This document shows, one piece after another, positions 1 to 9,963 of a stretch of DNA of 64,000 nucleotides (position 1 is its first letter; each line of letters opens with the position of its first letter). The notes beneath the pieces were generated by a model. That model was not told where the DNA came from. It ran no database searches and saw only the letters and a program-made list of their open reading frames with translations. A program made the position numbers and the translations under genes. The stretch comes from Deltaproteobacteria bacterium (GTDB lineage Bacteria > Myxococcota > Myxococcia > SLRQ01): positions 153,742-217,741 of the forward strand of contig JARGFU010000007.1 in the NCBI GenBank assembly GCA_029210625.1. Reading direction: 5' to 3'.

Positions 1-42
1 GATACGAAGGCTCGCGGCGCGGCATCAAGGTATGCTCCCCCC

Positions 43-525
43 ATGCGACGGCACCTCTCGATCCTGCTCCTGCTCCCCCTCCTCCTGCTCGGCGGCTGTC
101 CCTCGGGTGACGACGACGGCCACGACGGGGGCGCCGGCGACGGCGCGGTCACCGACGGTGGCGGCGGTGACGCGGGCAGCGACGGCGGGCTGCCCGGGCC
201 CTACACCACCTGCGACGAGGGGGGCCTCGCCGACTGCTTCTCGAACCACGATTGCCAGGCCAGCGAGGTCTGCCGGGACGTCGGCGTGGCGCCCGACCAC
301 CTGCCCTGCTGCGTCCCGGGCGTCCGGGGCACCCTGGCCGCGGGGGAGGCCTGCGATCCGGTGGAGGGCGAGACCCAGTGCGCCAGCTCCCTCTGCCTCG
401 AGGACACGGCCGCCGCGCGCTGCACCGACCGCTGCGTCGCCGACGCCGACTGCCCGACCGGGATGCAGCTCTGCACCGAGATCGTCTTCAGCGGCAGCAG
501 CGACCGCTGGTGCCTCTTCGAGTAG
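43..525 (+). CDS. Cys-rich Asp/Gly-rich lipoprotein
   Basis: 160 aa. A short basic start and Leu-rich h-region end in a lipobox (LGGC, Cys about residue 19), so the protein should be lipidated and exported. Residues about 20-50 are an Asp/Gly linker of the DGG type common in myxobacterial lipoproteins. The rest has about fourteen Cys in closely spaced pairs, which suggests a small disulfide-stabilised extracytoplasmic domain. No enzyme motif was recognised. It converges on the sulfur operon but shares no obvious function with it. The function is unknown; the lipoprotein call is firm. Confidence 0.8.
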   Translation: MRRHLSILLLLPLLLLGGCPSGDDDGHDGGAGDGAVTDGGGGDAGSDGGLPGPYTTCDEGGLADCFSNHDCQASEVCRDVGVAPDHLPCCVPGVRGTLAAGEACDPVEGETQCASSLCLEDTAAARCTDRCVADADCPTGMQLCTEIVFSGSSDRWCLFE

Positions 526-529
526 GGGC

Positions 530-568
530 CGAAAAACAAGAACGGCCCCCGCTCGCGCGAGGGCCGCT
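530..568 (-). terminator. Rho-independent terminator of the sulfur operon
   Basis: Perfect 6-bp arms CGGCCC (543-548) and GGGCCG (561-566) close a GC-rich loop. Read on the minus strand, the hairpin is followed by a T-rich run (TTCTTGTTTTT). It lies 30 bp beyond the DsrE-like stop codon, where a terminator for the minus-strand operon is expected. On the plus strand no T-run follows. Confidence 0.6.
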
Positions 569-597
569 CAGGGCTCCCGGGATGGGCGCCAGATCTT

Positions 598-1122
598 CTA
601 GATGAAGATGATGTTGGCGCCCTTGGCGTGATCGAAGAAGTCCATCGCGGAGATGATGCCCTTCACCTGCGGGACGAGGTCGTCCTGGGTGAGCTTCATC
701 ATCTCGGCGGCCAGGCCGCAGGCGTACATCTCGGCGCCGGCGTCACCGAGGATCTCGAGCATCTCGCTCACGGGCGGGATGTCGAGCTCCTCGATGGTCT
801 TCTTCATCATGCGAGTGGCCATGGTCTCCATGCCCGGCAGGCCGCCGAGGAAGGTCGGCATCCCCATCGAGGGGTTGCCCACCGGGGTGACGTGGAGCTT
901 GTCCACCTTCTTCTTGGTGATGATGTCCATCCCCCAGAAGGTGAAGAAGAGGGTGGCCTCGATGCCGCTCATCCGGGCGGCGTTCGCCAGGATCAGGCCC
1001 GGGTAGGCCATGTCGAGGGTGCCCTTCGAGCAGATGATGGCGATCTTGCGGGTGGGCTCGGCCACGGGGGTGGGCTGCGGCTCGAAGAGGTTCTGATGGG
1101 CGTTGGTGATGACGTCGGCCAT
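598..1122 (-). CDS. DsrE-family sulfur-transfer protein
   Basis: 174 aa. After about 25 variable residues comes a DsrE/DsrF-like fold: a beta strand with a first Cys (C31, IICSKGT), a hydrophobic helix rich in small residues, and the typical C-terminal segment EMYACGLAAEMM with a second Cys (C135), the position that carries persulfide in DsrE2/DsrE3 proteins. The family moves sulfane sulfur between carrier proteins in the cytoplasm. It is the last gene of an SQR-DUF1641-DsrC-DsrE operon, which fits handling of sulfur released by sulfide or polysulfide oxidation. AAGGAAG sits 6 nt before the ATG. Confidence 0.85.
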   Translation of the reverse strand: MADVITNAHQNLFEPQPTPVAEPTRKIAIICSKGTLDMAYPGLILANAARMSGIEATLFFTFWGMDIITKKKVDKLHVTPVGNPSMGMPTFLGGLPGMETMATRMMKKTIEELDIPPVSEMLEILGDAGAEMYACGLAAEMMKLTQDDLVPQVKGIISAMDFFDHAKGANIIFI

Positions 1123-1154
1123 GGTGGCTTCCTTTCGTCGGTGAAGGGGCGGGC

Positions 1155-1469
1155 CTAGAGGCAGCCGGTGGGCTTGGCGAGGCCGGAGATCTTGGCGGCC
1201 AGCTTGCCGGGGCCGCCGGCGAAGAGGCTGTACATGTCCTTGGTGGGGATGCCGCCGACCTTGGTGATGCGGCGCACGCCCGGGGACTTGCCGGTGTCCT
1301 CGAAGTCCTTGCGGCAGAACTGGATGACGGCCCAGTGGGCGTCGGTGAGCTGGATGTTCTCGAGGCGGGCCAGCTCGGCGGCGACCTCCTCGGTCCAGTC
1401 GGCGGGGTTCACGAGGAAGCCCTCGTCGTTCACGTTCACGGTGCTTCCGTTGACCTGCAGCGCGGGCAT
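1155..1469 (-). CDS. DsrC/TusE-family sulfur carrier, single C-terminal Cys
   Basis: 104 aa, the usual DsrC length. The DsrC core is clear (WTEEVA, LTDAHWAVIQFCR). The C-terminal arm ends in KPTGCL, with the penultimate Cys (CysA) that binds sulfur. CysB, found 11 residues earlier in true DsrC, is absent (Ala), as in TusE and related carriers. It is therefore more likely a persulfide carrier for the neighbouring DsrE-like protein than a DsrAB trisulfide substrate. AGGAG precedes the ATG. It lies between DUF1641 and DsrE genes in one operon. Confidence 0.88.
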   Translation of the reverse strand: MPALQVNGSTVNVNDEGFLVNPADWTEEVAAELARLENIQLTDAHWAVIQFCRKDFEDTGKSPGVRRITKVGGIPTKDMYSLFAGGPGKLAAKISGLAKPTGCL

Positions 1470-1486
1470 GGCGGTACTCCTTGGGA

Positions 1487-2215
1487 TCAGTTGTGAGAGG
1501 GGAGGGCGGGGGTGCCAGGGGTGGGGGCCGCCTGGCGAAGGATGGCGATCATGACGCCGAGGCCGGCCTGGACCTGCGGGTCGCGCATGGCGCCGAGGAG
1601 ACCGAAGAGGCCCAGGGGCTTGCTGGACGACTCGGGGTGGTCGATGACCTCGAGGGTCTGGTTCAGGGCGGCCAGCATCTCGGGCTGGGTCATCCGCTTC
1701 ACCGTGTCGAGGATGAAGACGATGTTGTCCGAGAGCCTGTCGATGTCGTCCTGGGTGTAGTGGCCGGCGATGCGGTCCACGAGCTGGAGGCCGCCCTCGG
1801 CGAGGCGGAAGTAGCCCTTCTCCTCGGCCGTGTGCAGCTTGCAGACGAGGTCCTTCATGACCTCCTTGCCGAGCGGCTCGATCTCGCTCACGAGGCCGTC
1901 CACGCTCTCGAGCATGTCGAGGAGGCGGATGAGGCGCGGGGTCGCCCGCAGGGCCTTTCGCAGGAGGTGCTGGATCTCCTCGGCGTTGAACTCGTGCTCG
2001 ATTGCTGCGAGCTCCACGGTCAGGGCGGCCATGCCGTCCTTGGCGATCCGCATCAGCTCGTCCTTGAGCTCCTCGAGGGCGACGGTGCGCCGGTAGAGGT
2101 GCCCCATCTGCTCGGTGAGGATGTCGAGCTTCCGGTTCATCTCCATCATCTGATCGGCCATCCGGGCCTCGATGGGGACGACGTCGTTGACGATCTTGGC
2201 GTGTGCGGTCGCCAT
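1487..2215 (-). CDS. DUF1641 protein
   Basis: 242 aa, almost all helical, with an N-terminal amphipathic stretch (residues about 15-65) that looks like a coiled coil. The C-terminal LGLFGLLGAMRDPQVQAGLG segment is the DUF1641 signature. The biochemical role is not established; the family is repeatedly found next to SQR-like flavoproteins or formate dehydrogenases, suggesting an accessory or quinone/membrane-linked subunit. The ATG begins one base after the SQR stop codon, so translation is probably coupled to the upstream gene. Confidence 0.85.
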   Translation of the reverse strand: MATAHAKIVNDVVPIEARMADQMMEMNRKLDILTEQMGHLYRRTVALEELKDELMRIAKDGMAALTVELAAIEHEFNAEEIQHLLRKALRATPRLIRLLDMLESVDGLVSEIEPLGKEVMKDLVCKLHTAEEKGYFRLAEGGLQLVDRIAGHYTQDDIDRLSDNIVFILDTVKRMTQPEMLAALNQTLEVIDHPESSSKPLGLFGLLGAMRDPQVQAGLGVMIAILRQAAPTPGTPALPSHN

Positions 2216-2216
2216 G

Positions 2217-3452
2217 TCAGGCCGCCTTCTTTCCGGCCATCAGCATCTGGGCCTCGATGGGGAGCTCGGAGCCGCGGATGAGCTGGTTCCAGTAGATCCA
2301 GCGGAACATCATCTTGCCCCAGTGGTTCATCCGGCTCTCGGAGAGCAGGCTGAAGGGGCCCACGCCCGGCAGGGGGAACTTCCCGGGCAGCGGCTCGGTC
2401 TCGTAGTTGAAGTCGATGAGCAGGGCCTTCCCGAAGCCCGACTCGATGAAGCAGTTGGCGTGACCGTCGAAGTCGGGCAGCAGGCTCTGGCCCTCGATCT
2501 GCCGCAGCACGTTCTCGGTGAGGACCTCGGCCTGGAAGTGGGCCACCGAGCCGGCCTTGGAGGAGGGCAGGTTGGTCGCGTCACCGAGGACGAAGACGTC
2601 CGGGTGGTCGAGGGCGGCCAGGGTGTGCTTGTCGGTGGGGACGTAGTTGAGCTCGTCGCCCATCCCCGAGCGCTCCATCACCGCGTCGCCCATGTTCACC
2701 GGGATGGTGACGAAGAGGTCGTAGTCGATCTCCTTGCCGTCGAAGGAGGCGATCTTCTTCGCGCCGCTGTCGACCTCGGAGATGTTGAAGTCGGTGACGA
2801 CCTCGATGTTCTTCTGCTCGAGGAGGCCGGAGAGGAGCGCGGCGGCCCGGGGCTTGGTGAAGGCCGCGTCCAGCGGGGTCGCGTAGACGAGGTCGACCTT
2901 GTCCCGGATGCCCTGGGTGTGGAAGTACCAGTCGGCCAGGAAGAGGAACTCCAGCGGGGCGACCGGGCACTTGATGGGCATCTCGGCGACGTTCAGCACC
3001 AGCTTGCCGCCCTCGAAGGAGCGCAGCTTCTGGGCCAGGGCGGCCGAGCCGTCCGGGGTGTAGAAGTCGAAGATGTCCTGGCGCCAGCCCTCACCCAGCA
3101 GCCCCTCGGTCTCGCCCGGCTCGATGCGCGTGCCGGTGGCGATGATGAGGATGTCGTAGGAGACGTACTCGCTCTTCTCGACCAGCCGCACCCGCTTCTG
3201 GTCCGGCTCGATGACGTCGAGGGTGGCGATGCGGAAGTCGACGCCGGGGGGCAGGAAGTCGGCCTTCAGCTTCTTGTTCTCGCCGGGGGAGTAGATGCCG
3301 AAGGGCACGAAGAGGAAGCCCGGCTGGTAGTAGTGCCAGGGGCTCTGGTCGATGAGCGTGATCTGCCACTCGTCGCGGTCGAGGCGTCCGCGGAGCTTGT
3401 TCGCCATCATGGTTCCGGCGGTGCCCGCGCCGAGGATGAGGATCTTCTTCAC
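2217..3452 (-). CDS. SQR-like FAD-dependent oxidoreductase
   Basis: 411 aa. An N-terminal FAD-binding Rossmann motif (GAGTAG, residues 8-13), a second dinucleotide region (IIATGT about 104-108) and FVLGDATN (about 287-294) define the pyridine nucleotide-disulfide/SQR fold. Two Cys only: C162 in KCPVAPLE, the SQR-type redox Cys, and C334 in ANCFIESGFG. This pair matches the disulfide that accepts sulfide sulfur in sulfide:quinone oxidoreductases, though related type III proteins may use other substrates. As first gene of the sulfur operon it would oxidise sulfide (or a persulfide) and pass electrons to quinone at the membrane. Confidence 0.85.
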   Translation of the reverse strand: MKKILILGAGTAGTMMANKLRGRLDRDEWQITLIDQSPWHYYQPGFLFVPFGIYSPGENKKLKADFLPPGVDFRIATLDVIEPDQKRVRLVEKSEYVSYDILIIATGTRIEPGETEGLLGEGWRQDIFDFYTPDGSAALAQKLRSFEGGKLVLNVAEMPIKCPVAPLEFLFLADWYFHTQGIRDKVDLVYATPLDAAFTKPRAAALLSGLLEQKNIEVVTDFNISEVDSGAKKIASFDGKEIDYDLFVTIPVNMGDAVMERSGMGDELNYVPTDKHTLAALDHPDVFVLGDATNLPSSKAGSVAHFQAEVLTENVLRQIEGQSLLPDFDGHANCFIESGFGKALLIDFNYETEPLPGKFPLPGVGPFSLLSESRMNHWGKMMFRWIYWNQLIRGSELPIEAQMLMAGKKAA

Positions 3453-3508
3453 TGTCTTGCTCCCTGAAGGTTCGAAGGGGGTTCGGTTCGTCGCTTGCTA
3501 TGCCGCAT

Positions 3509-3524
3509 TGCATCGTGCGGGCCA
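3509..3524 (-). promoter_or_regulatory. sigma-54 promoter of the SQR-DUF1641-DsrC-DsrE operon
   Basis: On the minus strand TGGCCCGCACGATGCA matches the consensus TGGCACGNNNNTTGCA with exact GG/GC spacing and two mismatches. Transcription would start near 3498, giving a leader of about 45 nt before the SQR ATG. A sigma-54 activator gene lies immediately divergent, which strongly supports the call. Confidence 0.75.
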
Positions 3525-3529
3525 GAAAA

Positions 3530-3623
3530 GGGTTTCGAGTCATTTCAATGGGTTGCACGATCGGTCACGAATCGAATTGAAACCCTGTGTTCCAAGTGGT
3601 TCCAAACAAGAAACGGGGGTTTC
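3530..3623. promoter_or_regulatory. Candidate upstream activator sites for the sigma-54 activator
   Basis: Inverted half-sites lie upstream of the -24 box: GGGTTTC (3530-3536) with GAAACCC (3579-3585), TTTCAAT (3543-3549) with ATTGAAA (3576-3582), and GAAAC-GGGG-GTTTC (3610-3623). The AT-rich stretch differs from its GC-rich surroundings. Such repeats are expected where an activator hexamer binds, and the last one could also mediate autoregulation. Binding is inferred. Confidence 0.4.
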
Positions 3624-3646
3624 TAGATGATTCAGAAGGGTGCAGA

Positions 3647-5566
<1,920 letters not shown>

Positions 5567-6430
5567 CTAGCGTGGAGGGCCGAGCTCGGGCAGCCCGGCC
5601 TCGGCGCGCAGCCGCCGCTCCTCTTCTCCGAGGGCCATCAACATCTCCCGCAGGTGGTCGGCGAGCTCCTTGTAGGTGCGCAGCCGGGCGGGCCGATCGT
5701 GGAAGGCCGAGAGCTCCACGGGCTCCCCGAAGACGAGGGTGATCGTGGCGGCGTGGCGGGAAGCCTCGTCGGCGAAGTTCGTGCGGATCTGCTCGACGAT
5801 CCGGTTGCCCAGCCCGAGGATCCAGACCGGCAGGACGGTGGCCCGGCTCTGGTGGGCCATCTGCCCGACGCCGGGCTGCGCCGGCAGGAGGGTGTAGGGA
5901 TCCCCGGTCTTGTTGCGCGTGCCCTCGGGGTGGACGCCGACCACCGTGCCCGGCCGCCGCAGGAGCCGGCCGAGGGCGTCGGAGGTGAAGCGGTTGAAGT
6001 CGTGCTGCCGGCCCTGACGCATCACCGGCGGGTACATCGCCATCGCGCTCATCAGGGCGTTGACCACCACTCCGTCCGGGCGCTGGTAGAAGTAGTCGCC
6101 GCGCACCGGGAAGAACATCTCCCGGACCCAGTCGGTGCGGCGCAGGAGGACGCTCGCGACCACGTAGAGGTCGAAGAAGGAGCGGTGGTTGCAGACCAGG
6201 AGCACGCCCCCCTCCGGCCGCAGGGCCTGGAGGTGCGAGAGGCCATTGACCTGGAGGAGGTTGCGGGTCGCGAGGTGCACCCAGGTCGCCCCGACGGTGC
6301 GCAGGAAGGTGTGGCTCGCCCGCTTGAGCAGCGGCCGCCGGTTCACGGTGTCGGCGATCCCGAAGGCCACGCGCTCGAAGCCCCGGAGGGTCGACAGCTG
6401 CTCGGCGGTGGGACGGGGGAGATCGCCCAT
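5567..6430 (-). CDS. 1-acyl-glycerol-3-phosphate acyltransferase family protein (PlsC-like)
   Basis: 287 aa. The acyltransferase blocks are visible: NHRSFFD (the H-x4-D catalytic motif, about residues 81-87) and PEGTRNK (about 168-174), the phosphate-binding block. The family acylates lysophosphatidate or related lipids at the inner membrane. Length is slightly above the usual 240-260 aa. The stop codon abuts the stop of the convergent activator gene, with no spacer. Substrate cannot be told from sequence. Confidence 0.85.
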   Translation of the reverse strand: MGDLPRPTAEQLSTLRGFERVAFGIADTVNRRPLLKRASHTFLRTVGATWVHLATRNLLQVNGLSHLQALRPEGGVLLVCNHRSFFDLYVVASVLLRRTDWVREMFFPVRGDYFYQRPDGVVVNALMSAMAMYPPVMRQGRQHDFNRFTSDALGRLLRRPGTVVGVHPEGTRNKTGDPYTLLPAQPGVGQMAHQSRATVLPVWILGLGNRIVEQIRTNFADEASRHAATITLVFGEPVELSAFHDRPARLRTYKELADHLREMLMALGEEERRLRAEAGLPELGPPR

Positions 6431-6470
6431 GGCCCGACGACACCCCGGAAGAGGCCGGCTGTAAAGATCC

Positions 6471-7625
6471 TCAGGCGCCCCGCCGCAGGGGGGCGGTGAG
6501 GCAGCGGACGCTGCCGCCGAGGCGGAAGAGGCGATCGACCCGGATGGGGTGGACGCGGGCGCCGGCGGCCTCGAGCACGGCCGCGGCGTGGTCGTCGAGG
6601 GCGGGCAGGCCGTAGGTGGGCAGGTAGATCTGCAGCCGACCGCCGCGGCGCTCCATCAGGGCGTTGTTCCAGCTGGCGATCACGTAGCGGCTGGTGGTGG
6701 GCAGGGCGGGCAGGGGGATCACCTCGAGCCCCTCCTCCTCCAGCCTCCGGGCGACGGTGGCGAAGCGCGCCAGGCGCTCGGCGGAGACGTCGAGGGTGAG
6801 GAGGTGCCCGCCGATCTCCAGGCGCAGATCGTCGCGCAGCAGGCCCGCCGCCTCGAGCAGCTCGAGGCCGAGCAGCGGGTCGGCCACCGCGACCCTCCCC
6901 TCGCCCAGCGGGGTCACGAACATCCCGATGTGGTGATCCGGCGAGGGGGCGCCGGGGGCGTCCACCCGCAGGGCCCGCAGGCCGGTCGCCGCCTCGACCC
7001 GGGCCAGCAGCTTCCCCTCTCGGGCGAGGCCGGGGTTCCGCTCGAAGAGGGGCGTGGCGACAAAGACGTGCGAGGCGTCGGCGATCAGATCGCCGCCCTC
7101 GAAGCGGAAGGCGGCCGCCCGGATCCTCGGCGGGCCGGGCAGCCGATCGGCGAGGGTCCAGGGCACGACCCAGTCGTGCACTCGCTGGGCCGGGCCGACC
7201 ATCGGTGCGGGCGGCGCGAGGAGGGTGAGGGGCTCGCCGCCGCTGCCGCCGATCACGGCCAGCCGGTCCCGGGCCCAGGAGGTGATCGGGCGGCCGGTGT
7301 GGACGAAGCGCAGCGCCGGCCGCGCAGCGCCGCGCGGGAACCAGCCCCGGAAGGCCGCGGCGAAGCGGGCCTCGTCCGCCGGGCCCTCGACGGTGACCAC
7401 CACCTCGGTGCCTGGATCGAGGGCCGGGACGAGCTGCGCGTAGACCTCGAGGAAGCGCTCCGCGCCGAGCCCCGAGAACTGGAGCTCGAGCTGCTCGAGC
7501 GCCCCGCCCGCCGCCGGCATCAGGACGCCGCTCTCCTCGCGCAGGGCCAGCGCCCGGTGGACGTTCCAGCCGAGGTGCCCGGCGACGAGGAGGGCGGCGA
7601 GGGCCAGCAGGCGGAGAGGGCGCAC
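6471..7625 (-). CDS. Membrane-anchored agmatine/peptidylarginine deiminase-like protein
   Basis: 384 aa from a GTG start whose GAGG ribosome site overlaps the preceding stop region. The N-terminus has an Arg-rich start and one hydrophobic segment (about 5-20), an anchor or signal peptide. Guanidino-modifying enzyme motifs follow: WARD, FRFEGGDLIAD, SPDHHIGM (catalytic His region) and the C-terminal GGSVRCLTAPL with the nucleophilic Cys. The family hydrolyses guanidino groups (agmatine or peptidyl-Arg) to citrulline-type products. The gene starts 7 bp after the upstream exported-protein gene, so they are likely co-transcribed. Export makes a peptidyl-Arg substrate as plausible as agmatine. Confidence 0.7.
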   Translation of the reverse strand: MRPLRLLALAALLVAGHLGWNVHRALALREESGVLMPAAGGALEQLELQFSGLGAERFLEVYAQLVPALDPGTEVVVTVEGPADEARFAAAFRGWFPRGAARPALRFVHTGRPITSWARDRLAVIGGSGGEPLTLLAPPAPMVGPAQRVHDWVVPWTLADRLPGPPRIRAAAFRFEGGDLIADASHVFVATPLFERNPGLAREGKLLARVEAATGLRALRVDAPGAPSPDHHIGMFVTPLGEGRVAVADPLLGLELLEAAGLLRDDLRLEIGGHLLTLDVSAERLARFATVARRLEEEGLEVIPLPALPTTSRYVIASWNNALMERRGGRLQIYLPTYGLPALDDHAAAVLEAAGARVHPIRVDRLFRLGGSVRCLTAPLRRGA

Positions 7626-7632
7626 GGTGACC

Positions 7633-8337
7633 TCAGCCCTGGTTCTCCGCCACGGCCTCGGCCTTCACCGCGGCGACCTTCTGGCCGGGGGCGAGGGGGC
7701 GCGAGACCCGCAGCCGGGCGAGCGGCGCGACCACCTTCGGGGGCGTGGCCTTCGCGGGCTTCTTCCCCCGGGCGATCCGCTGGCCGAGGCCACCCATGCC
7801 GAAGTTCGGACGTCGCGCCTCGGGGGGCGTGCCGCCGGCGAAGATCTCGAAGTCGGTGGTGGAGAAGCCGCCCTCGAAGCCGCCGGTGGGGTAGGCCTCC
7901 TCCATGCCCTCGGGGACGAACTGCTTCTGCGGGGCGCAGGCGAGCTTCTGCACCAGGGTCTGGCCCGGCGCGATGGTCGCCACGATCCGATCCGCCGCGA
8001 CCTCCTCGCGCTGCATACCCATCCGGGACATCGGCGAGCCCATCATCTGGTAGCAGACCGCCTCGAGATCCACCGAGCGGGTCTCCTCCCCGGCGTTGGT
8101 CAGGTGCATCAGGAAGGCGTCCTCGGTCTCCTCGATCCGCGCGAGCACCCCCTGCACCTTCGCGGTGGGGACGTCCCGGCCGGTGAGGAAGGCGCCCTCG
8201 GGCAGGGCGTCGGGGGCGGGCGTGCTCTCCTCGTCCACGGCGTCGGCGACCTGCCCGACCAGCGCCAGGTCGGCGACGGCGAGCAGCAGCAGGGCGAGGA
8301 AGGTGAGGGGGAGAGTGGGGACGGCCGGGCGCTTCAT
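7633..8337 (-). CDS. Exported protein of unknown function
   Basis: 234 aa from the ATG at 8337, preferred over a GTG at 8352 because AAGGAG lies between them, 6 nt before the ATG. The N-terminus is a signal peptide or anchor with a long Leu/Ala core. The body is a likely beta-rich domain with two Cys (VCYQMM, LACAPQ) and a Pro/Lys-rich tail. No family was recognised. It precedes the deiminase-like gene by 7 bp, so it may be a partner or substrate of it. Confidence 0.65.
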   Translation of the reverse strand: MKRPAVPTLPLTFLALLLLAVADLALVGQVADAVDEESTPAPDALPEGAFLTGRDVPTAKVQGVLARIEETEDAFLMHLTNAGEETRSVDLEAVCYQMMGSPMSRMGMQREEVAADRIVATIAPGQTLVQKLACAPQKQFVPEGMEEAYPTGGFEGGFSTTDFEIFAGGTPPEARRPNFGMGGLGQRIARGKKPAKATPPKVVAPLARLRVSRPLAPGQKVAAVKAEAVAENQG

Positions 8338-8401
8338 CGCGGACTCCTTCACGAGGGGGTGATCGACTCACCCCCACGCTACGGAGTGCGGACCCCGCGG
8401 T

Positions 8402-8422
8402 GGGTAACGCGCGGGTAACGCG
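8402..8422. repeat. Direct repeat GGGTAACGCG x2
   Basis: Two perfect 10-bp copies (8402-8411 and 8413-8422), 11 bp apart and so on the same DNA face, in the short gap upstream of the exported-protein gene and just past the stop of the metallophosphoesterase gene. Could be an operator; no direct support. Confidence 0.35.
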
Positions 8423-8431
8423 AGCGGAGCG

Positions 8432-9910
8432 CTAGGCGGCGCTCTCGGCGGCGCCCTCGCGGGCCGGCGGCAGGGCGGCCATCCGCCGGGCCGGCTCGCC
8501 GTAGAGCTGCGCGGTGCCCTCCGCGTCCAGCCACTCGTGCAGCTCGGCGACGCGCTCCCCCTGTTTCGTGGGGTGGGGTCGCAGCCAGGCGAAGCACTTG
8601 CGGCCGAAGGGGATGGTGCACTCGACGTCCCGGTAGGCCGGGGACCAGGTGCCGGTGTTGAGCACCTCGAGCTCGTCCTCGACCACCTGCCGCTCCCGGT
8701 GGGTGTGACCCAGGACGAGGCGCTTCACCCCCGCCAGCTTCGCGGTCTGAGGCAGGCGGGCCTTCAGCTGGCGCTGGTAGTTGGTCACGTCCGAGTTGAC
8801 CCCCCGCGCGTAGAAGATGAAGGGCGGGAGGGCCACCACGAAGAAGAGCACCCACCACCAGAGCGAGAGGTTCACGAAGACGTTGAGGAAGGAGAAGAGC
8901 TGGAAGGTGCCCAGCATGAGCAGGCCCAGGAGGATCGCCCGGTCGAGCCAGAGCTCGCGGGCCAGCTTCAGCGGGCTGAAGTGCGCCGGGTGCACCCGCA
9001 GGGCCTGGAGCCCGCGCACCACCCGGGGGGTGCTCTTGGACTTGCGGGCGACCTCGTCGACCCGGTCCTCCATGGTGAAGGGATCGCGCAGGGCCGGGAG
9101 GAAGCCCTCGGTCACCGTGGTCCAGAGGGTGAACATCGCGGTCCAGAACCAGCTCCAGGCCAGCAGGGGCTGGATGCGCAGCTGGTAGCGGACGAAGAAG
9201 ACCACGTACTCCGAGAGCGACTTGATGAAGCTCGACTCGACGTGGGGGTTGAAGAGCCCCATGCCGTTGAGCATGAACTTCCCGGCGATGTTGCCGAAGG
9301 GCAGCCGCATCCGGTCGACGCCGCGCACGTGGATGGTCGGGTGGATCGGGTTCGGGCAGACGCAGTAGCTGTCGTACTGGTTGCCGTGCTCGACGAGGGT
9401 GTCCCCGCCGCTGACGTAGAACCACTCGCAGAAGACGATCTGCTCCTGCAGCTCGTCGGGGATCTCGAGGGCGTCCCGGATGGCCTGCTGCACCTTCGGC
9501 CAGTGCAGCTCGATGTCGTGGTTGCCGATGACGAAGATCAGCCGACGACCGGCGAGCACCCACTTCTGGAGGCCCGCGACGAAGGTCTCGTGGTCGCGGA
9601 GGATCACCTGCATCTTGAAGAGGCTCTTCTGCTCCTCCGGCGCCAGCCCCCGCGCGCGCTCCAGCCACCAGATGGTGAACTCCGGGTTCTCGGGGAGCTT
9701 CGTCACCGAGTCGTAGTCGAAGACGTCCCCGTTGAGGATCAGCTCGGCCTCCTCGTCGCCGGCCAGCTCGTCGATGTGGTCGAGGAAGCGGCAGAAGCTC
9801 TCGTCGATGAAGAGATCCCGGCCCTTGAAGCGCTTCCAGAGCGGGCGGTCCGGGTCGAGCTCCTGGGCGTCCGAGAGGTGCAGGTCGCTGACGACGAAGG
9901 TGTGGGACAT
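8432..9910 (-). CDS. Metallophosphoesterase with transmembrane insertion
   Basis: 492 aa. Calcineurin-like metal motifs are in order: SDLHLSD (D8/H10 region), NGDVFD (about 60-65), IGNHD (about 173-177) and, much later, LGHTHRE (about 400). Between the GNHD and GHTH motifs lies a long insertion with hydrophobic helices (one near 260-285, a pair near 325-365), so the catalytic domain is split by membrane segments. A dimetal phosphoesterase acting at the membrane surface is likely; the substrate (lipid, nucleotide or other) is unknown. The gene is divergent from the zinc-finger/TPR/protease gene. Confidence 0.8.
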   Translation of the reverse strand: MSHTFVVSDLHLSDAQELDPDRPLWKRFKGRDLFIDESFCRFLDHIDELAGDEEAELILNGDVFDYDSVTKLPENPEFTIWWLERARGLAPEEQKSLFKMQVILRDHETFVAGLQKWVLAGRRLIFVIGNHDIELHWPKVQQAIRDALEIPDELQEQIVFCEWFYVSGGDTLVEHGNQYDSYCVCPNPIHPTIHVRGVDRMRLPFGNIAGKFMLNGMGLFNPHVESSFIKSLSEYVVFFVRYQLRIQPLLAWSWFWTAMFTLWTTVTEGFLPALRDPFTMEDRVDEVARKSKSTPRVVRGLQALRVHPAHFSPLKLARELWLDRAILLGLLMLGTFQLFSFLNVFVNLSLWWWVLFFVVALPPFIFYARGVNSDVTNYQRQLKARLPQTAKLAGVKRLVLGHTHRERQVVEDELEVLNTGTWSPAYRDVECTIPFGRKCFAWLRPHPTKQGERVAELHEWLDAEGTAQLYGEPARRMAALPPAREGAAESAA

Positions 9911-9963
9911 CTTGCGCTAGAGTAGCCCACCCTCTATCGAGGCAGGGAGCCGGGAGGACGATC

